From Sva-07 sp963715825 (GTDB taxonomy: Bacteria; Actinomycetota; Acidimicrobiia; Acidimicrobiales; Ilumatobacteraceae): DNA of 64,000 nucleotides. The DNA is taken from contig CAVQSI010000004.1 of the NCBI GenBank assembly GCA_963715825.1, positions 1-64,000 of the forward strand, written 5' to 3'. The notes under the pieces are model-generated. The model did not search any database, was not told where the DNA came from, and saw only the letters and a program-made list of their open reading frames with translations. Positions 48,759-57,633 of the stretch are shown piece by piece. Made by a program: the position numbers and the translations under genes. The stretch's first letter is position 1; each line of letters starts with the position of its first letter.

Positions 48759-49712
48759 TCAGTGATGGACGTTGGCTTCGAGCCAGCGCTCGGCGTCGAT
48801 CGCTGCCATGCAACCCGAGCCAGCGGCGGTGATCGCCTGTCGGTACACGTCGTCTTGGACGTCGCCGCAGGCGAAGACGCCGTCGACGTCGGTGTAGGAC
48901 GAATCGGCACGGGTGATCAGGTAGCCGGTGTCCGGGTTCATCGCCAGCTTGCCGACGAACAGGTCGGTGTTCGGGCGGTGACCGATGGCGACGAACAGCC
49001 CCGTCACGGCGAGCGTCGACACGGTGCCGTCGCCGGTGTCGGTGAGTTCGATCCCGGTGACCGAGGTCTCGCCGAAGATGTCGGTGACCTGGCTGTTCCA
49101 GCGGAACTCGATCTTGGGATTCGCGAACGCACGGTCCTGCATGATCTTCGAGGCCCGCAGCTCGTCGCGGCGGTGCACGATGGTGACCTTGTCGGCGAAC
49201 TTCGTGAGGAACGTGGCCTCTTCGATCGCCGAGTCGCCGCCGCCGACCACGGCGATCTCCTGGCCCCGGAAGAAGAAGCCGTCGCAGGTGGCACACGTCG
49301 ACAGGCCGTGGCCGATGAGACGCTGCTCGGGTTCGAGGCCGAGCATCAGCGACTGGGCACCGGTGCTGACGATCACCGCGTGCGCCCGGTACTCGGCGTC
49401 GCGAACCCACACCCGGAACGGCCGCTCGGAGAAGTCGACAGCGGTGACCTTCTCGGTGAGGATCTCGGTACCGAAGCGTTCGGCCTGGGCCCGCATGTTG
49501 GCCATCAGCTCCGGACCCATGATGCCGTCGGGAAATCCAGGGAAGTTCTCGACCTCGGTGGTCAGCATCAGCTGGCCACCGGGCTGATCACTCGTGCTCG
49601 ACGGTTCGCCCTCGATCAACAGGGGCGCGAGGTTGGCGCGGGCGCTGTACACCGCGGCGGTGAGGCCTGCGGGTCCGGATCCGATGATGATGACATCGCG
49701 AACGTCTGACAT
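48759..49712 (-). CDS. trxB: Thioredoxin reductase
   Basis: 317 residues, ATG 49712. FAD motif IIIGSGPAGLTAAVYSARA, redox pair CATCDG, NADPH motif VVGGGDSAIEEA, and second FAD motif GVFACGDVQD. It passes electrons from NADPH to thioredoxin. In the actinobacterial order sigM-(anti-sigma)-trxB-trxA-cwlM it is the expected member. Confidence 0.97.
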   Translation of the reverse strand: MSDVRDVIIIGSGPAGLTAAVYSARANLAPLLIEGEPSSTSDQPGGQLMLTTEVENFPGFPDGIMGPELMANMRAQAERFGTEILTEKVTAVDFSERPFRVWVRDAEYRAHAVIVSTGAQSLMLGLEPEQRLIGHGLSTCATCDGFFFRGQEIAVVGGGDSAIEEATFLTKFADKVTIVHRRDELRASKIMQDRAFANPKIEFRWNSQVTDIFGETSVTGIELTDTGDGTVSTLAVTGLFVAIGHRPNTDLFVGKLAMNPDTGYLITRADSSYTDVDGVFACGDVQDDVYRQAITAAGSGCMAAIDAERWLEANVHH

Positions 49713-49773
49713 GGCAGTTCCTCCGAGGGTCGAGTCGTGGCGCAGGTGGGCGGTGGATGGGGAGCGGGTGTGC

Positions 49774-50097
49774 TCAGGTGGTGGCGGCGTTGCGCTTGCG
49801 GAACAGCACGATGCCGATCACGCTCAGGATGCTGCCGACGATGAAGTAGCTCAGGTACACCGCTTGGGGCCAGTCGACGGCCAACGCCAGCAGCGCCTGC
49901 AGCGCCCGCATCGATCCGATGATGACGATGAAGACGATGAGCACGCCGAGGATCGCAGCGAGGAACCCGAACACGGCACCGCGAGCGGCGTAGACGACCT
50001 TCTGGGTCGTCTGCATCCGAAACGTATCGATGAGGCTGACCAGCTTGTCGGTGGTTTCGGTGGCCCAGTTCGGGTCGGTGAGCGGATTGGCCGGCAT
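49774..50097 (-). CDS. Small two-helix membrane protein
   Basis: 107 residues, ATG 50097. Two long hydrophobic segments (FGFLAAILGVLIVFIVIIGS and YLSYFIVGSILSVIGIVLF) with a soluble head (TDKLVSLIDTFRMQTTQKV) and a basic end FRKRNAATT. It resembles small actinobacterial holin-like or phage-holin-superfamily proteins but no family is certain. It is between the putative anti-sigma gene and trxB on the same strand. Confidence 0.6.
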   Translation of the reverse strand: MPANPLTDPNWATETTDKLVSLIDTFRMQTTQKVVYAARGAVFGFLAAILGVLIVFIVIIGSMRALQALLALAVDWPQAVYLSYFIVGSILSVIGIVLFRKRNAATT

Positions 50098-50119
50098 GTC
50101 GGCGAGGCTAGCCGCCCGC

Positions 50120-51043
50120 TCAGGGCAGTCGCACCCGAGCGACCTCGGTGCAGGTGGCCGCCTGGTAGGCGATTGCCAGGTTGCGGCCTTCGTCGACGCC
50201 GACGACGACCGGCACATCGCCGTACACGGCGGGTCCGACGATGATGTCGACGCCGAGACATCGTGGGAGTTCTGCGTCGGCGAGCGCTGACTCGGACTCG
50301 GACAGATCCTCGCTCGCGTCGGCACTCGTCGCAGCGGGGACATCGGGCGCCACGGGCGCCCCGACAGCGGCCGACGCGAAGTCAGCGAGGTCCGTGAGGT
50401 CGTCGAGTTGATCGAGCACCGCGGTCTCGCCGGGCGGTGCCACGTCGTCGACGCCGGTGTCGAGTTCGACGGGCACCTGATCGGCGGACGCCACGTCGGG
50501 AGCGAGCTCGTCGGCCGTTGCGTCGGCGGCGCGCTCGGTTGCCACAAGGGCGTCAGCTCCCTCGGCGCTCGACGCGTCTGCCGTCTCGTCGGCGCTCTGG
50601 TCGACGTCGTCGGTGGAGGACGAGAGCTGGAGTGCCACGCCACCGGCGAGCACCAGGACGAGTGCGGCGGCGGCACCGGTGAGCCAGCGTGTCGACGTGG
50701 CTCGTCCGTTGCGTCGGCGGCTACTGAGCGGCGTGGGTGCGCTGACCGAAGCAGCACCCGCCAGGGCGGCGGCGTCGATGCCGGTCGGTGTCGTGTCGCG
50801 TCGGGCACCGGTGCGTTCGGCTTCGGGGAGCCGTTCCCAGACTCCGAGCGCCGCTGCGAGGTGCTCCTCTCGGGTCGAGATCGCCGGCGGCTCGACATCG
50901 CCGAGCAGCGCCCGCACCGACCGGAGGCGATCGACCTCGGCGAGCACCTCGGGATCGTGCTCCACCCGGGCGCGCTCGTCGGGCGTGGTCATACCGTCGA
51001 GGTACGCGCTCGCGAGCAGGGTCAGGTCGTCGTCGTCGTTCAT
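50120..51043 (-). CDS. Putative anti-sigma factor membrane protein
   Basis: 307 residues, ATG 51043, overlapping the sigma-factor stop as ATGA. The N-terminal 90 residues (TLLASAYLDGMTTPDERARV) resemble the anti-sigma domain (zinc-finger form not seen), then one membrane helix (TRWLTGAAAALVLVLAGGVA), and an acidic, Ala/Asp-rich outer part ending in a short globular domain with LPRCLGVDIIVGPAVYGDVP. Its coupling to the ECF sigma gene is the main support. Corresponds to the anti-SigM position in mycobacteria. Confidence 0.6.
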   Translation of the reverse strand: MNDDDDLTLLASAYLDGMTTPDERARVEHDPEVLAEVDRLRSVRALLGDVEPPAISTREEHLAAALGVWERLPEAERTGARRDTTPTGIDAAALAGAASVSAPTPLSSRRRNGRATSTRWLTGAAAALVLVLAGGVALQLSSSTDDVDQSADETADASSAEGADALVATERAADATADELAPDVASADQVPVELDTGVDDVAPPGETAVLDQLDDLTDLADFASAAVGAPVAPDVPAATSADASEDLSESESALADAELPRCLGVDIIVGPAVYGDVPVVVGVDEGRNLAIAYQAATCTEVARVRLP

Positions 51044-51624
51044 GTCGGACCCATTGGACGCTCGTCGGGGTCTGATCGGTTCCCTCGGGTTCCGTGTTGC
51101 TGGTCGCCGAGGCGCAGCTCGGCGGCCAGCGCAGCGCGACCCCGCGAGATCCGGGACTTCACCGTGCCGACCGGGACGTCGAGCACCTCGGCGATCTCGG
51201 CGTAGTCGAGGTCGGCGACGTCGCGGAGCACCACGGCGATCCGCAGGTCCTCGGACAACTGGTCGAGCGCGTCGTCGAGCACGAGTCGATCGGGAAATCG
51301 CTCGGTGTAGGCGTCGGCGTCCGGGTCGACGGTCTCGGGTCGATGGGCCTCGTCGACGCTGTGGAGGCTCGGACGGCGCTGGCGTTTGCGGAGTTCGTCG
51401 AGCGATGCGTTGGTGGCGATGCGGTAGGCCCACGTGCCGAACGAGGAGCGACCGTCGAAGCGCGGCAGATTGCGCACGATCTTGATCAGCGCCTCCTGGC
51501 AGGCATCATCGGCATCGCGCGTGCCGCCCGCGACACGCCGACAGACCGCATGGATCCGGTCGTAGTGGCGGCGCAGCAACTGGTCGAGCGCGAAACGGTC
51601 ACCGCCCTGTGCGGCGGCGACCAA
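51040..51624 (-). CDS. sigM: ECF RNA polymerase sigma factor, SigM-like
   Basis: 194 residues from TTG 51624. Region 2 contains HYDRIHAVCRRVAGGTRDAD and FGTWAYRIATNASLDELRKR; region 4 contains ALDQLSEDLRIAVVLRDV and AEIAEVLDVPVGTVKSRISR, the standard ECF signature. It drives stress-responsive transcription. Position, immediately upstream of an anti-sigma candidate and trxB, matches SigM of actinobacteria. The start is uncertain because no ATG or GTG is in frame nearby. Confidence 0.85.
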   Translation of the reverse strand: MVAAAQGGDRFALDQLLRRHYDRIHAVCRRVAGGTRDADDACQEALIKIVRNLPRFDGRSSFGTWAYRIATNASLDELRKRQRRPSLHSVDEAHRPETVDPDADAYTERFPDRLVLDDALDQLSEDLRIAVVLRDVADLDYAEIAEVLDVPVGTVKSRISRGRAALAAELRLGDQQHGTRGNRSDPDERPMGPT

Positions 51625-51741
51625 GGCGGCGTCATCGAGTTGGCGAGGAATGCCGCGAGCGTAACCAACGGCTCGGAGGCGCTGCGGGATGACCCGTGAC
51701 GCTCAGCCGTGACGCTCAGCCGTGACCCTCAACCGCGGCGC

Positions 51742-52209
51742 TCAGCCGACGGGGGCGATCTCGCCCAGACGTCCGCGGTACGGATTGGCGTCGCTGCAGG
51801 TTCCGTCGCGCCCGAGTTCCTTCAGCAGGATCAGGATGTGGCGTGCGGGAGCGGACGGCACGGGGGACACCACGGTCTCGGGATCGTTGGCGAAGGCAGT
51901 GGCGCCGAGCGGCGCACCCCAGGCATCGATCGATGCGGGGATCGCCTCGGCGTCGGACGCGAAGAAGTCGACCTGGTACGGGCCGGTCTGGACGTCGACG
52001 GTGATGGCCTGCTGTGCCAGGGCGTCGAACGTGACCACCAGGCCGACGCCCGGCTTGCCGCCCATGTAGCGCGAGGAGTAGCACGTCGTCGGCCACGAGG
52101 TGGCGGCGTTGCCGTCGGCCAGCGACAGCACGGCATCGCCGTCGTTCTCGGTGCCGTCGCCGCTCGGGTCGTAGGCGGTGACGGTGGCGATGGTGGCGGG
52201 GCCGATCAC
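51742..52209 (-). CDS. Discoidin-like C-terminal domain of the kinase (separate frame)
   Basis: About 155 residues: VTAYDPSGDGTENDGDAVLS, TSWPTTCYSSRYMGGKPGVG and a jelly-roll-like strand set, like the extracellular carbohydrate-binding domain of mycobacterial MviN. It could start at GTG 52209, which overlaps the kinase stop (GTGA). More likely it is the missing ectodomain of the kinase in a frame shifted by -1: upstream in this frame the codons read DQTAGETAGDVAQVIGP, a natural linker, while the kinase frame ends as an Arg/Pro run. Confidence 0.65.
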   Translation of the reverse strand: MIGPATIATVTAYDPSGDGTENDGDAVLSLADGNAATSWPTTCYSSRYMGGKPGVGLVVTFDALAQQAITVDVQTGPYQVDFFASDAEAIPASIDAWGAPLGATAFANDPETVVSPVPSAPARHILILLKELGRDGTCSDANPYRGRLGEIAPVG

Positions 52210-53510
52210 CTGGGCAACGTCGCCGGCCGTCTCGCCGGCCGTCTGGTCGCGGTCTCGCCGGCGTCCGGTTGGGGCAGCGCCGTGGTGGAGGTGACCGGGT
52301 CACCACCACCGAAGCTCATGCTCGTCCACAGCAGCACGCCGACCACCAGTGCGGCCACGAGGAGCAGTGCGACGACGGTGAACGCCGGACGCCACTCCTG
52401 GGTGAGTCCCTTGGCGGGCTTGCCGCGTGGCGCGACCGCCGACGGCGTCGGATCGCGATCGGCCACCGGTGGCGTGTGATCGCCCAGCACGTGGGCGACT
52501 TCGCCGGGAATCGAACCGGTGGGTCGTGTGGGCTGGGTGGGCTGGGTTGCTCGTGCCCGGTCGCCTGCCCTGCCGGCGATGTCCGACGGTGCCCGACGCA
52601 GCCGCTTCGCACCGAACGGACTGACCGGGGAGTGCTCGTACGGGGTCGGATCGATCGGCGGCGGACCCTCCTTGGCGGCGTGGCGGAGGGTGGTGACCAG
52701 TTCCGCTCCGGTGGCGGGGCGTTGCGCCGGGTTGCGCGCCAGGAGTTGATGGATGGCGACGACCAGCTTCGTCGGCAGCGTCGCGCGGAGGCGGGTGAGG
52801 TCGGTGGGGTCGCGCTGCAGGCGGGCGAGCGCGGTGTCGGCGTCGGTCTCGCCGAGGAACGGGACGCGTCCCGCGAGGCACTCGTACAGCACCAGCCCGA
52901 GCGAGTACAGATCGGCGCGGCCATCGAGCTTCTTGCCGCGGACCTGTTCGGGTGACAGGTACTTGGCCGTGCCCATCATGATGTTGTCGCTCGTGAGGTC
53001 GGCCTCGGCCGACTGCAGCCCCTTGGCGATCCCGAAATCGGTCAGCAGCACCCGGCCATCGGAGGTCATCATGATGTTGCCGGGCTTGACGTCGCGGTGC
53101 ACGAAGCCTGCTTCGTGGGCGTGATCGAGCGCCGCGGCGACGCAGGTGCCGATGTGGCAGGTGAGTTCGGGGCTCAGCCGCTTCTGGGTGTCGAGGACCT
53201 GGCGCAGGCTCTTGCCCTCGACCAACTGCATGACGACGGCTTGGCGTCCGTCCTGCTCGAACACGTCGTGCACGGCGACGATGTTCGGGTGGTTGAGGCT
53301 GGCTGCGGCGATCGCCTCGCGACGGAACCGTTCCGCGACGACGGGATCGGTGGCGAGCGAGGGTTTGAGCCACTTGACCGCCACCTTGCGATCGAGCGTG
53401 AGGTCGACCGCGAGCCACACCTCGGCCATGCCGCCTTGCGCGAGCATCCGCTGGAGTTCGTACCGCTGCGCGATGACGGTGTGAGTGGGAGGCGGAGCCG
53501 CAGCGGACAT
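52206..53510 (-). CDS. Membrane-anchored Ser/Thr protein kinase (PknB-type)
   Basis: 434 residues, ATG 53510. Complete kinase core (about 16-280): Gly loop LAQGGMAEVW, catalytic Lys in VAVKWLKP, HRDVKPGNI, DFGIAK and the activation-loop SPE in KYLSPEQ. So it is predicted active, unlike the MviN pseudokinase. A Pro/Thr linker and one membrane helix (TVVALLLVAALVVGVLLWTS) follow. The C-terminal 40 residues are out of frame relative to the discoidin-like part. It occupies the place of the MviN C-terminal module between DegV and SigM. Confidence 0.85.
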   Translation of the reverse strand: MSAAAPPPTHTVIAQRYELQRMLAQGGMAEVWLAVDLTLDRKVAVKWLKPSLATDPVVAERFRREAIAAASLNHPNIVAVHDVFEQDGRQAVVMQLVEGKSLRQVLDTQKRLSPELTCHIGTCVAAALDHAHEAGFVHRDVKPGNIMMTSDGRVLLTDFGIAKGLQSAEADLTSDNIMMGTAKYLSPEQVRGKKLDGRADLYSLGLVLYECLAGRVPFLGETDADTALARLQRDPTDLTRLRATLPTKLVVAIHQLLARNPAQRPATGAELVTTLRHAAKEGPPPIDPTPYEHSPVSPFGAKRLRRAPSDIAGRAGDRARATQPTQPTRPTGSIPGEVAHVLGDHTPPVADRDPTPSAVAPRGKPAKGLTQEWRPAFTVVALLLVAALVVGVLLWTSMSFGGGDPVTSTTALPQPDAGETATRRPARRPATLPR

Positions 53511-53598
53511 GACTGACGACGAACGCTAGCTGTGGCGGGGCCCGCGAGGCCGTCAATCCGTTGTGGGAGCGAACTCGGCGCCGTTCCGTGACCGTCGT

Positions 53599-54528
53599 TC
53601 AGTCGTCGATGACCTGGAACGCGACACCGATCGTGCCACGCCCGCCGTGGGTGCCGATCACGGGACCGATCTCGCCGACGACGATGTCTCCGGAGTGGTA
53701 CGGGGCGAGCATCTCGACGAAGAGGTCGATGTCGCTGCAGTCCGCGTGGAGCACCGCCAGGTTCTCGATGTGGCCGTCGACGTTCTTCACCGTGTCGACG
53801 AGGTAGGCGAGGGCCTTCGAACGGGTCCGCTGCTTGCCGGCCTGCTCGACGACACCGCCGGTGACCTCGATGATCGGCTTGATCGACAGCGCAGTGGCGA
53901 GCAGCGCCTTCGCGTTGCCGATGCGACCACCCTTCTTGAGGTTCTCGAGCGTGTCGAGCGCGCCATACACCCGGGTCCGACGGACGAGGTCGTTCGCAAG
54001 CGCCTCGATCTCGTCGACGCCGGCGCCGGTGCGCGCTGCACGGGCGCAGGCGAGCGCGATCGTGCCGAGGCCCATCGAGATCGTGCGACTGTCGATCACC
54101 CGGACGTCGAGGTCGATGGCGGGATCGTCGTGGATCGCTCGCGCTGCGAGCTGCGCCGATTGCATGGTCGCCGACAACGCCGCCGACAGCGAGACCACCA
54201 CGACGGCGGTGGCGCCGTTGGCGGCCGCGGTGCGGTAGGCCTGCTCGAACTGCCCGGGCGCAGGTGCTGCGGTTTCGGGAAGGGTGTTGGAGTTGACGCA
54301 GCGCGTCCAGAACTCGGCGGTCGACAGCTCCTCGCGATCGATGAACTCCTCGTCGCCGAAGCGGATCGCGAGCGGCACGATGCTGATGTCGAGTTCGTCG
54401 GCGATGTCGGCGGGAAGGTCGCAGCTGCTGTCGGTGACGACGTGCACGCTCGGTGCCGACGCGTTCGCAGAGAGGTTCTCGGACGCGTTCTCGGACGGGT
54501 TGGGAGTCGGGTCGATCGAGTCAGTCAC
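53599..54528 (-). CDS. DegV family fatty-acid-binding protein
   Basis: 309 residues from GTG 54528, overlapping the DUF6049 stop (GTGA). The DegV fold is recognisable: VHVVTDSSCDLPADIAD, IVPLAIRFGDEEFIDRE, and VIDSRTISMGLGTIALA, ending with GEIGPVIGTHGGRGTIGVAF. DegV proteins bind fatty acids, and some serve fatty acid kinases. An extra Asn/Ser-rich N-terminus of about 30 residues is present. Its place between DUF6049 and the kinase is where murJ is normally found. Confidence 0.88.
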   Translation of the reverse strand: MTDSIDPTPNPSENASENLSANASAPSVHVVTDSSCDLPADIADELDISIVPLAIRFGDEEFIDREELSTAEFWTRCVNSNTLPETAAPAPGQFEQAYRTAAANGATAVVVVSLSAALSATMQSAQLAARAIHDDPAIDLDVRVIDSRTISMGLGTIALACARAARTGAGVDEIEALANDLVRRTRVYGALDTLENLKKGGRIGNAKALLATALSIKPIIEVTGGVVEQAGKQRTRSKALAYLVDTVKNVDGHIENLAVLHADCSDIDLFVEMLAPYHSGDIVVGEIGPVIGTHGGRGTIGVAFQVIDD

Positions 54529-56786
54529 AGGGCATCTGACTCTACTTTGCCGTTGCTCGGGTGACGCTCGCGTCCGTCGCTGGCGAGTTCGGATCGGCGT
54601 CGGTTGCGCCAGTGCGTGAACCACCACGTCAGCAGCACCAGCACGAATCCGCCGGTCAACACCTGGCCGAGACCGGTCAGGGCCGTCACCCGCGCGGTGA
54701 ACGTGACCGGCTCGGCGAGGGTCTCTCCGGCGGGGGTCGTGACGACGAGGTTGATCGACGACGTGCCGTTCGCCTCGGCTTCGACGGGCACGAAGAAGCT
54801 CGTCTCCTCGAGCGGGAGCAGCGTGACGCGCTGGTCACCGTCCGGGAAGGTGATCTTCTCCGCGTCGAGTTCGACGACGACGTCGAGCGGTTCGTCGAGC
54901 GTGTTGCCGAGACGGATCTCGATCGTGCCGCTGCGGCCCGTGAGTGTGAACGTGAACGGCTCGGGAAGCTGGACCGCCTGCTTGAGCTCATCGGCTTCGG
55001 CGAGCAACTCGGTGGTGATCGCCCCCACCTCGGCGTCGGTGAAGCCGGTGGAGATCAAGCTGTCGAGCACAGCAGTCCATTCCTGCGGGCGGGGATCGTC
55101 GGGCGCCAGCATCGACGCCGCGCTGGTCAATTCGAGGGCCGTGAGGTCCAGCAGGTCGATGCGAGTCTCGAGCGACGGTCCGGCGACAACGGGAAGCTGC
55201 ACCGTCACGGGCTCGCGGTCCTCGAGCGCGACGTCGGTGACCCCGGTGAGCGCCGACGCCGCCGTGAAGCGGATCGACGGCGTCGTGGCGACGAGATCGG
55301 TCATCGCCTGGATCAACCGCGGATCAGGACTCGCGAAGTCGGGGGTGGTGATCACCCTGCTGCGACGTGGTGGAGCGGTGGGCCGAACGGTCGATGCTGC
55401 TGCTGCGGCGTCCTCGTCGGCTTGCTCGACCAGCATCTCGGCGATGGTCTCGACACCCCACTCGATCGAGGTCGACCTGGCCAGGATCCGGTCGGCCGCA
55501 TCGGGCGTCAGCTCCTCGGACAGGGCATCGACCACCAGGAACGGCAGGGTGCCACCGTCGGGCAGTTCGGCCTCGACGAATCGGTCGGTCGGCGGCAGAA
55601 CTTCGCTGATCGTCTCCTCGTACAGTTCGGCACCGATCACCACGAATCGGGTGCCGAGGTCGCGCAGATGCTGGGCGCCGCCTGCACTGAGCTCGTCGGT
55701 CGTGATCCAGACATCGCGTCGCGACGGCGTGGTCGGCACCGCCTCGGTGAGTACGTCCTCGCCGGCGAGTACCAGCCGGGTGTACGCCTCGGCGCGATCC
55801 ACGGCGACGGCCGACGACACGTCGAGCGGCAGCAGCGGCATCGCGACCAGTTCGTCACCGTCGAGGGCGGTGGCGAGTCGCTCCGACCCCGCTGGCGTTG
55901 CGGCCGCCTCGGCGACCAACGGAGGCGGGACCTCGAGGGCCACCGGTGCGTCGACCTGTGCTGCGAATTCGATCGACTCGTCGAGTCGTGCCCGGGCTGC
56001 GTCGAGTGTTGCTTCGTCGGCGCGTGGGCGTGGCGCTGGTGTGACGGCCACGATCGCCAGATCGATGGGGGGAGCGACCTCGACGTCGGTGTCGCCGGCG
56101 CCGGCGAGGCGTTGGACGACGGTGCCCGCCGTGGCGACGACGTTGCGGTCGGCGGGATCGCCGAGCAGCAGTTGCACCCGCAAGGGGTACATACCGGGCG
56201 ACTCCATCTGCAGGCGCGTTTCGATGCTGTCGACGACGTCGGTGCCGATGTCGAGCGTGAGGTTCACGGTGCCGTCGTCGTTGCGGACCAGCAGGGGGCG
56301 GGCGTCGAAGGCCACGCCGTCGATGGCGTCGCCGGCGATGCGACGGAACGCGTCGGGGTCGACGTCGCTACCGACGAGCGGGGCGACGTCGTCGACGTCG
56401 GTCAGCGTCGGATAGTTCGTGACCTGGATCGTGAGCGCCGGGAGTTCGACGGGCACGGGTTCGACCGGGGCTGCCGGGTCGGTCGGATCAGCCGGGTCGA
56501 CGACCGCTGGCGCCGGCTCCGGCAGCAGCGCGGGCGGGATGAGCAGGAGCGGGTCACCGACGAGGCCGGTGAGCAGGTAGCGGAGTTGGACGTCACCGTT
56601 GGGGTCGATGGCGAACCGTTGGCCGATCAGCTCCAGCCGGGCGTCGTCGACCGACTGGGACGGGCGCCCCGCGGTGGCGTCGACGGGCGACGACAACGGG
56701 ATCGCGACGACGCAGACGGCCCCGATCGCCAGTGCGAGGCGACGCCATCGGCGCGGGTGGGGCGTTGCCGTCGCGGCGCGACTCAT
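54525..56786 (-). CDS. DUF6049 family membrane-anchored secreted protein
   Basis: 753 residues from ATG 56786 (MSRAATATPHPRRWRRLALA), a signal peptide with a basic head. A long Asp/Val/Pro-rich extracellular region follows, with a beta-rich body (PLRVQLLLGDPADR, VWITTDELSAGGAQHLRDLG) and the C-terminal immunoglobulin-like part (GRSGTIEIRLGNTLDEPLDV), then one membrane helix (GQVLTGGFVLVLLTWWFTH) and basic tail. The Rv3909-type protein lies next to pcnA and murJ in mycobacteria; function is probably cell-envelope related. Confidence 0.82.
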   Translation of the reverse strand: MSRAATATPHPRRWRRLALAIGAVCVVAIPLSSPVDATAGRPSQSVDDARLELIGQRFAIDPNGDVQLRYLLTGLVGDPLLLIPPALLPEPAPAVVDPADPTDPAAPVEPVPVELPALTIQVTNYPTLTDVDDVAPLVGSDVDPDAFRRIAGDAIDGVAFDARPLLVRNDDGTVNLTLDIGTDVVDSIETRLQMESPGMYPLRVQLLLGDPADRNVVATAGTVVQRLAGAGDTDVEVAPPIDLAIVAVTPAPRPRADEATLDAARARLDESIEFAAQVDAPVALEVPPPLVAEAAATPAGSERLATALDGDELVAMPLLPLDVSSAVAVDRAEAYTRLVLAGEDVLTEAVPTTPSRRDVWITTDELSAGGAQHLRDLGTRFVVIGAELYEETISEVLPPTDRFVEAELPDGGTLPFLVVDALSEELTPDAADRILARSTSIEWGVETIAEMLVEQADEDAAAAASTVRPTAPPRRSRVITTPDFASPDPRLIQAMTDLVATTPSIRFTAASALTGVTDVALEDREPVTVQLPVVAGPSLETRIDLLDLTALELTSAASMLAPDDPRPQEWTAVLDSLISTGFTDAEVGAITTELLAEADELKQAVQLPEPFTFTLTGRSGTIEIRLGNTLDEPLDVVVELDAEKITFPDGDQRVTLLPLEETSFFVPVEAEANGTSSINLVVTTPAGETLAEPVTFTARVTALTGLGQVLTGGFVLVLLTWWFTHWRNRRRSELASDGRERHPSNGKVESDAL

Positions 56787-56800
56787 TGCTGCACCGGTCG

Positions 56801-57541
56801 TCACCGGAGCGCTCGCTCGAGGATCAGCAACTCGCCCTGTTGCCGCTCGAAGCCGATCGATTCGTACAGCGACAGGGCAGGTCGGTTGTCGGTGGCGGTG
56901 TTCACCATCACCGTGGACACCTCGCGTCGTCGCATCCATCGCATGGCGTCGTCGAGCAACAGCTGAGCGAACCCGCGGCGGCGCGCGCTCGGATCGACGG
57001 CAAGACGTTGCACGTAGCCCAACCGGTCGGCGCGTCCGCTGATCGAGAACGCGACCATGCGACCGTCGAGGTGCACGCTGCGCGACCGGTGGTATGGCGT
57101 GGCGGTCATGATGTCGGCGAGCGCTGCGGTGTCGTTGGCCCACGGCGACGAGAACGATCGTCGGTCGATGGCGGCGGCGTCGCACAGCATCGGACCGCGC
57201 AGCCGCCGCAGTCGAATCGTGCCACCGACCCGCGGCACGGCTCCCGAGGTGCCTGACGGGGTCGTGCGGGTGTCGCGGGCGGTCACCGAACGGCTCAGCA
57301 GCGTCAGCGAGTCGGCCACGCGGAAACCGGATGCGAGGAACGGCGCCGTGGCGTTCGGGAACAACGCTCCGGTTCGCACCACACGCGCCGTGGTCGACGC
57401 GGCGTCGGCGATCCACTGGGCGATGTCGGTAGCGGTGGGGACCATGTGATGATCGAGCAGTACGAGGTGCGCGACACCGTCGTCGTACGGCCAGTGCCCC
57501 AGGCGGGCCCGTGCGGGACGTGTGGCCGCCAGACTGCTCAC
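56801..57541 (-). CDS. GNAT-family N-acetyltransferase
   Basis: 246 residues, ATG 57541. The C-terminal half is a clear GNAT domain (GRADRLGYVQRLAVDPSARR then RGFAQLLLDDAMRW; TATDNRPALSLYESIGFERQ). The N-terminal 100 residues form a weaker acetyltransferase-like segment (VLLDHHMVPTATDIAQW). Substrate unknown. It is first in the leftward run into DUF6049 (stop to next start 14 bases) and divergent from pcnA. In mycobacteria a Nudix gene occupies this place. Confidence 0.82.
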   Translation of the reverse strand: MSSLAATRPARARLGHWPYDDGVAHLVLLDHHMVPTATDIAQWIADAASTTARVVRTGALFPNATAPFLASGFRVADSLTLLSRSVTARDTRTTPSGTSGAVPRVGGTIRLRRLRGPMLCDAAAIDRRSFSSPWANDTAALADIMTATPYHRSRSVHLDGRMVAFSISGRADRLGYVQRLAVDPSARRRGFAQLLLDDAMRWMRRREVSTVMVNTATDNRPALSLYESIGFERQQGELLILERALR

Positions 57542-57633
57542 AGCCCCCGAACGTACTCCGGTGTGGCCACGGCCTCACCGTCACGACGTGACCGGACCTC
57601 TCGCTGCGGACCGGAGGTCCTAGCCTTGCGGTC

